From Liopterus haemorrhoidalis (lineage: Eukaryota; Arthropoda; Insecta; Coleoptera; Dytiscidae): a DNA stretch of 64,000 bases. The position numbers and the translations under genes were made by a program. The notes under the pieces were generated by a model. It worked only from the letters and a program-made list of their open reading frames with translations. It searched no databases and was not told where the DNA came from. Positions 62,655 to 64,000 of this stretch are shown here, piece after piece. How positions within the stretch are numbered: the first letter of the stretch is position 1; each line of letters begins with the position of its first letter. Location of the stretch: positions 3,224,001-3,288,000 of the forward strand of contig OZ020611.1 of NCBI GenBank assembly GCA_963971575.1, written 5' to 3'.

Positions 62655-64000
62655 TAGATATAGCATAGAGTCAAATTGTTTTCCTGATGTCATAAAAATA
62701 GCAAAAGTCCTCCCTCTGCATAAAAAAGATGACATAGAAGAATTAAATAATTATCGCCCCTTATCACTATTACCAATTCTGTCAAAGATATTTGAATTTT
62801 TTTTTATATAAACAGATTGTTTCTTTTTTAGAAGGAAATAATTTAAATTCGTCTGAATTCGGATTTCGTTCAAACAGATCAACAACTGATGCCATACTAG
62901 ATTTTTTAGAAGAGGTATGTGACACCCTCGAATCTAAAGAATTTTGAATGGCAACTTTCTTGGACTTAATTAAAGCCTTTGACTGTGTGCCGCATGATTT
63001 ATTAATTAGCAAAATTAAAAAATATGGTTTCAATGAGAATAGTCAGCAACTAATACAATCTTACTTAGCAAACAGAAATCAATATGTTGCTGTTAATAAC
63101 AATCAATCAGATATCTTACCGTTGGAATGTGAAGTACCTCAGGGTTCGATCCTCGTTCCGCTTCTATTTCTAATATACATTAATGACTTTCCATCATTTT
63201 TAAAAACTAAAACAGTTTTATATTCCGATGATTCTACAATCATTTCAAGATCATCATTTTACGATTTAATTAGTAATAGTGATTCACATTTAAACGATGC
63301 TAGCAATTGGTTTGCGGCAAACATGTTGTCTCTAAACACAAACAAATGTGAAAGTATGGTTATTTCTTTGAGAAAGTATACATTTGAGAGTTCAGGCTTT
63401 ATTAAATTTTTAGGGGTATATGTTGCCAGGGAATTAAATTGGAAACACCATGTTGATTATGTGAGTGGTAAGCTATGTAGAACAATTTTCTTACTGAGAA
63501 ACCTTGTGGACATAGTAACTAAAGATGTGCTCTTAGTAGCTTATTACTCACTTTTTCAATCACTTATTTCTTATGCCCTCTTAGCATGGGGACACTCGTC
63601 TTCTGCTGATAGAATTTTTACATTGCAAAGACGCGCTGTGAGAATCATTGACGGCATTTCTTACAGACTGTAAAAAGTCTTTTTTATCTTTGCAAATTAT
63701 GACTCAGCCATCACTCTACATTTTTGCCTGTTTAAATTTTTTTACAAAAATAAAAACGACTTTAAATCTTTTAATGACATTCATAATCATAATAATAGAT
63801 ACAAGAATGATATATATCCTAAATTCAGCCGTCTATCAAAATCCAGAAATAGCACTACCTACTACGCTATTAAATTCTTTAATAAATTGCCAGAGTCAGT
63901 AAGACTTTTACCCCAAAATAAATTTGAAGCGTTTGTGAAGGATGTGCTAATTCAAAATCCATTGTACTCTGTGTCCGAATATTTTGATTTAAATTTTTAG
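62655..64000 (+). pseudogene. CR1/Jockey-like reverse transcriptase, nearly complete domain
   Basis: Blocks in order: VLPLHKKDDIEELNNYRPLS, LLPILSKIFE, FGFRSNRSTTDAILDFLEE, MATFLDLIKAFDCVPHDLLI (first Asp), VPQGSILVPLLFLIYINDF, TVLYSDDSTIISRS, FIKFLGVYVARELNWKHHVD, VAYYSLFQSLISYALLAWGH, and ending NPLYSVSEYFDLNF at the last three bases of the window. The catalytic YADD is YSDD, both Asp kept. Frameshifts at about 62805 and 63660 and an in-frame stop at 62944-62946 inactivate it. Closest relative here: 5553-6600 (minus). The endonuclease is missing. Confidence 0.9.

Overview
The window looks like AT-rich, repeat-dominated nuclear DNA of an insect, possibly a beetle; the species cannot be named from the sequence. 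The evidence is the mixture of Tc1/mariner, hAT, piggyBac, Harbinger and Helitron transposons with RTE-, CR1/Jockey-, I- and R2-like non-LTR retrotransposon pieces, all typical of insect genomes, and one spliced tetraspanin exon with near-consensus splice sites. No bacterial or viral gene organisation was seen. Almost every long open frame belongs to a mobile element, and nearly all are broken by frameshifts or stops. The one convincing host coding segment is the tetraspanin exon at 37197-37382 on the minus strand. A GC-rich block at 51100-51270 is a weaker second candidate.

Layout. 1-12 kb: Harbinger transposase remnant, RTE scraps, a 2.9 kb element with about 880 bp terminal inverted repeats and one Cys-rich ORF (2642-5548), a minus-strand retrotransposon 3' end, a complete-ended DD41D mariner (6665-7939), then RTE and R1-like retrotransposon pieces. 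12-19 kb: a THAP-domain pseudogene, a retrotransposon interrupted by a TA-flanked MITE, a degenerate transposon-associated gene, and a Sailor-like (about DD81E) transposon (16488-18361). 19-27 kb: a GACAGACA-containing repeat split by a retrotransposon, a second THAP fragment, and an IR/DR-type Tc1 element (23297-26363) holding a hAT element with a perfect 8-bp target duplication. 27-31 kb: one retrotransposon cut by two insertions, a 1.07 kb repeat with a tRNA-like core and a piggyBac-type element at TTAA. 31-36 kb: a 5'-truncated retrotransposon with a 10-bp duplication, then a tandem array of about 150-bp units invaded by a Helitron-like element and by a composite foldback element. 37-38 kb: the tetraspanin exon and an I-type RNase H tail. 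39-42 kb: a mariner/Tc1 junction. 44-56 kb: further retrotransposon, mariner, hAT and MITE insertions. 57-64 kb: an R2-like endonuclease-domain tail, a mariner carrying two MITEs, a DD41D deletion derivative and a CR1/Jockey-like reverse transcriptase whose stop codon falls on the last bases of the window.

The genes do not form a pathway. The main information is historical: at several sites an old coding frame is continuous again once the inserted element and one target duplication are set aside, which fixes the order of insertions and the element boundaries to the base. The most unusual items are the long-TIR element with its unassigned Cys-rich ORF, the dispersed repeat with tRNA-like pol III boxes, the composite foldback at 34772-35943, and the Helitron-like element carrying a transposase N-terminus.
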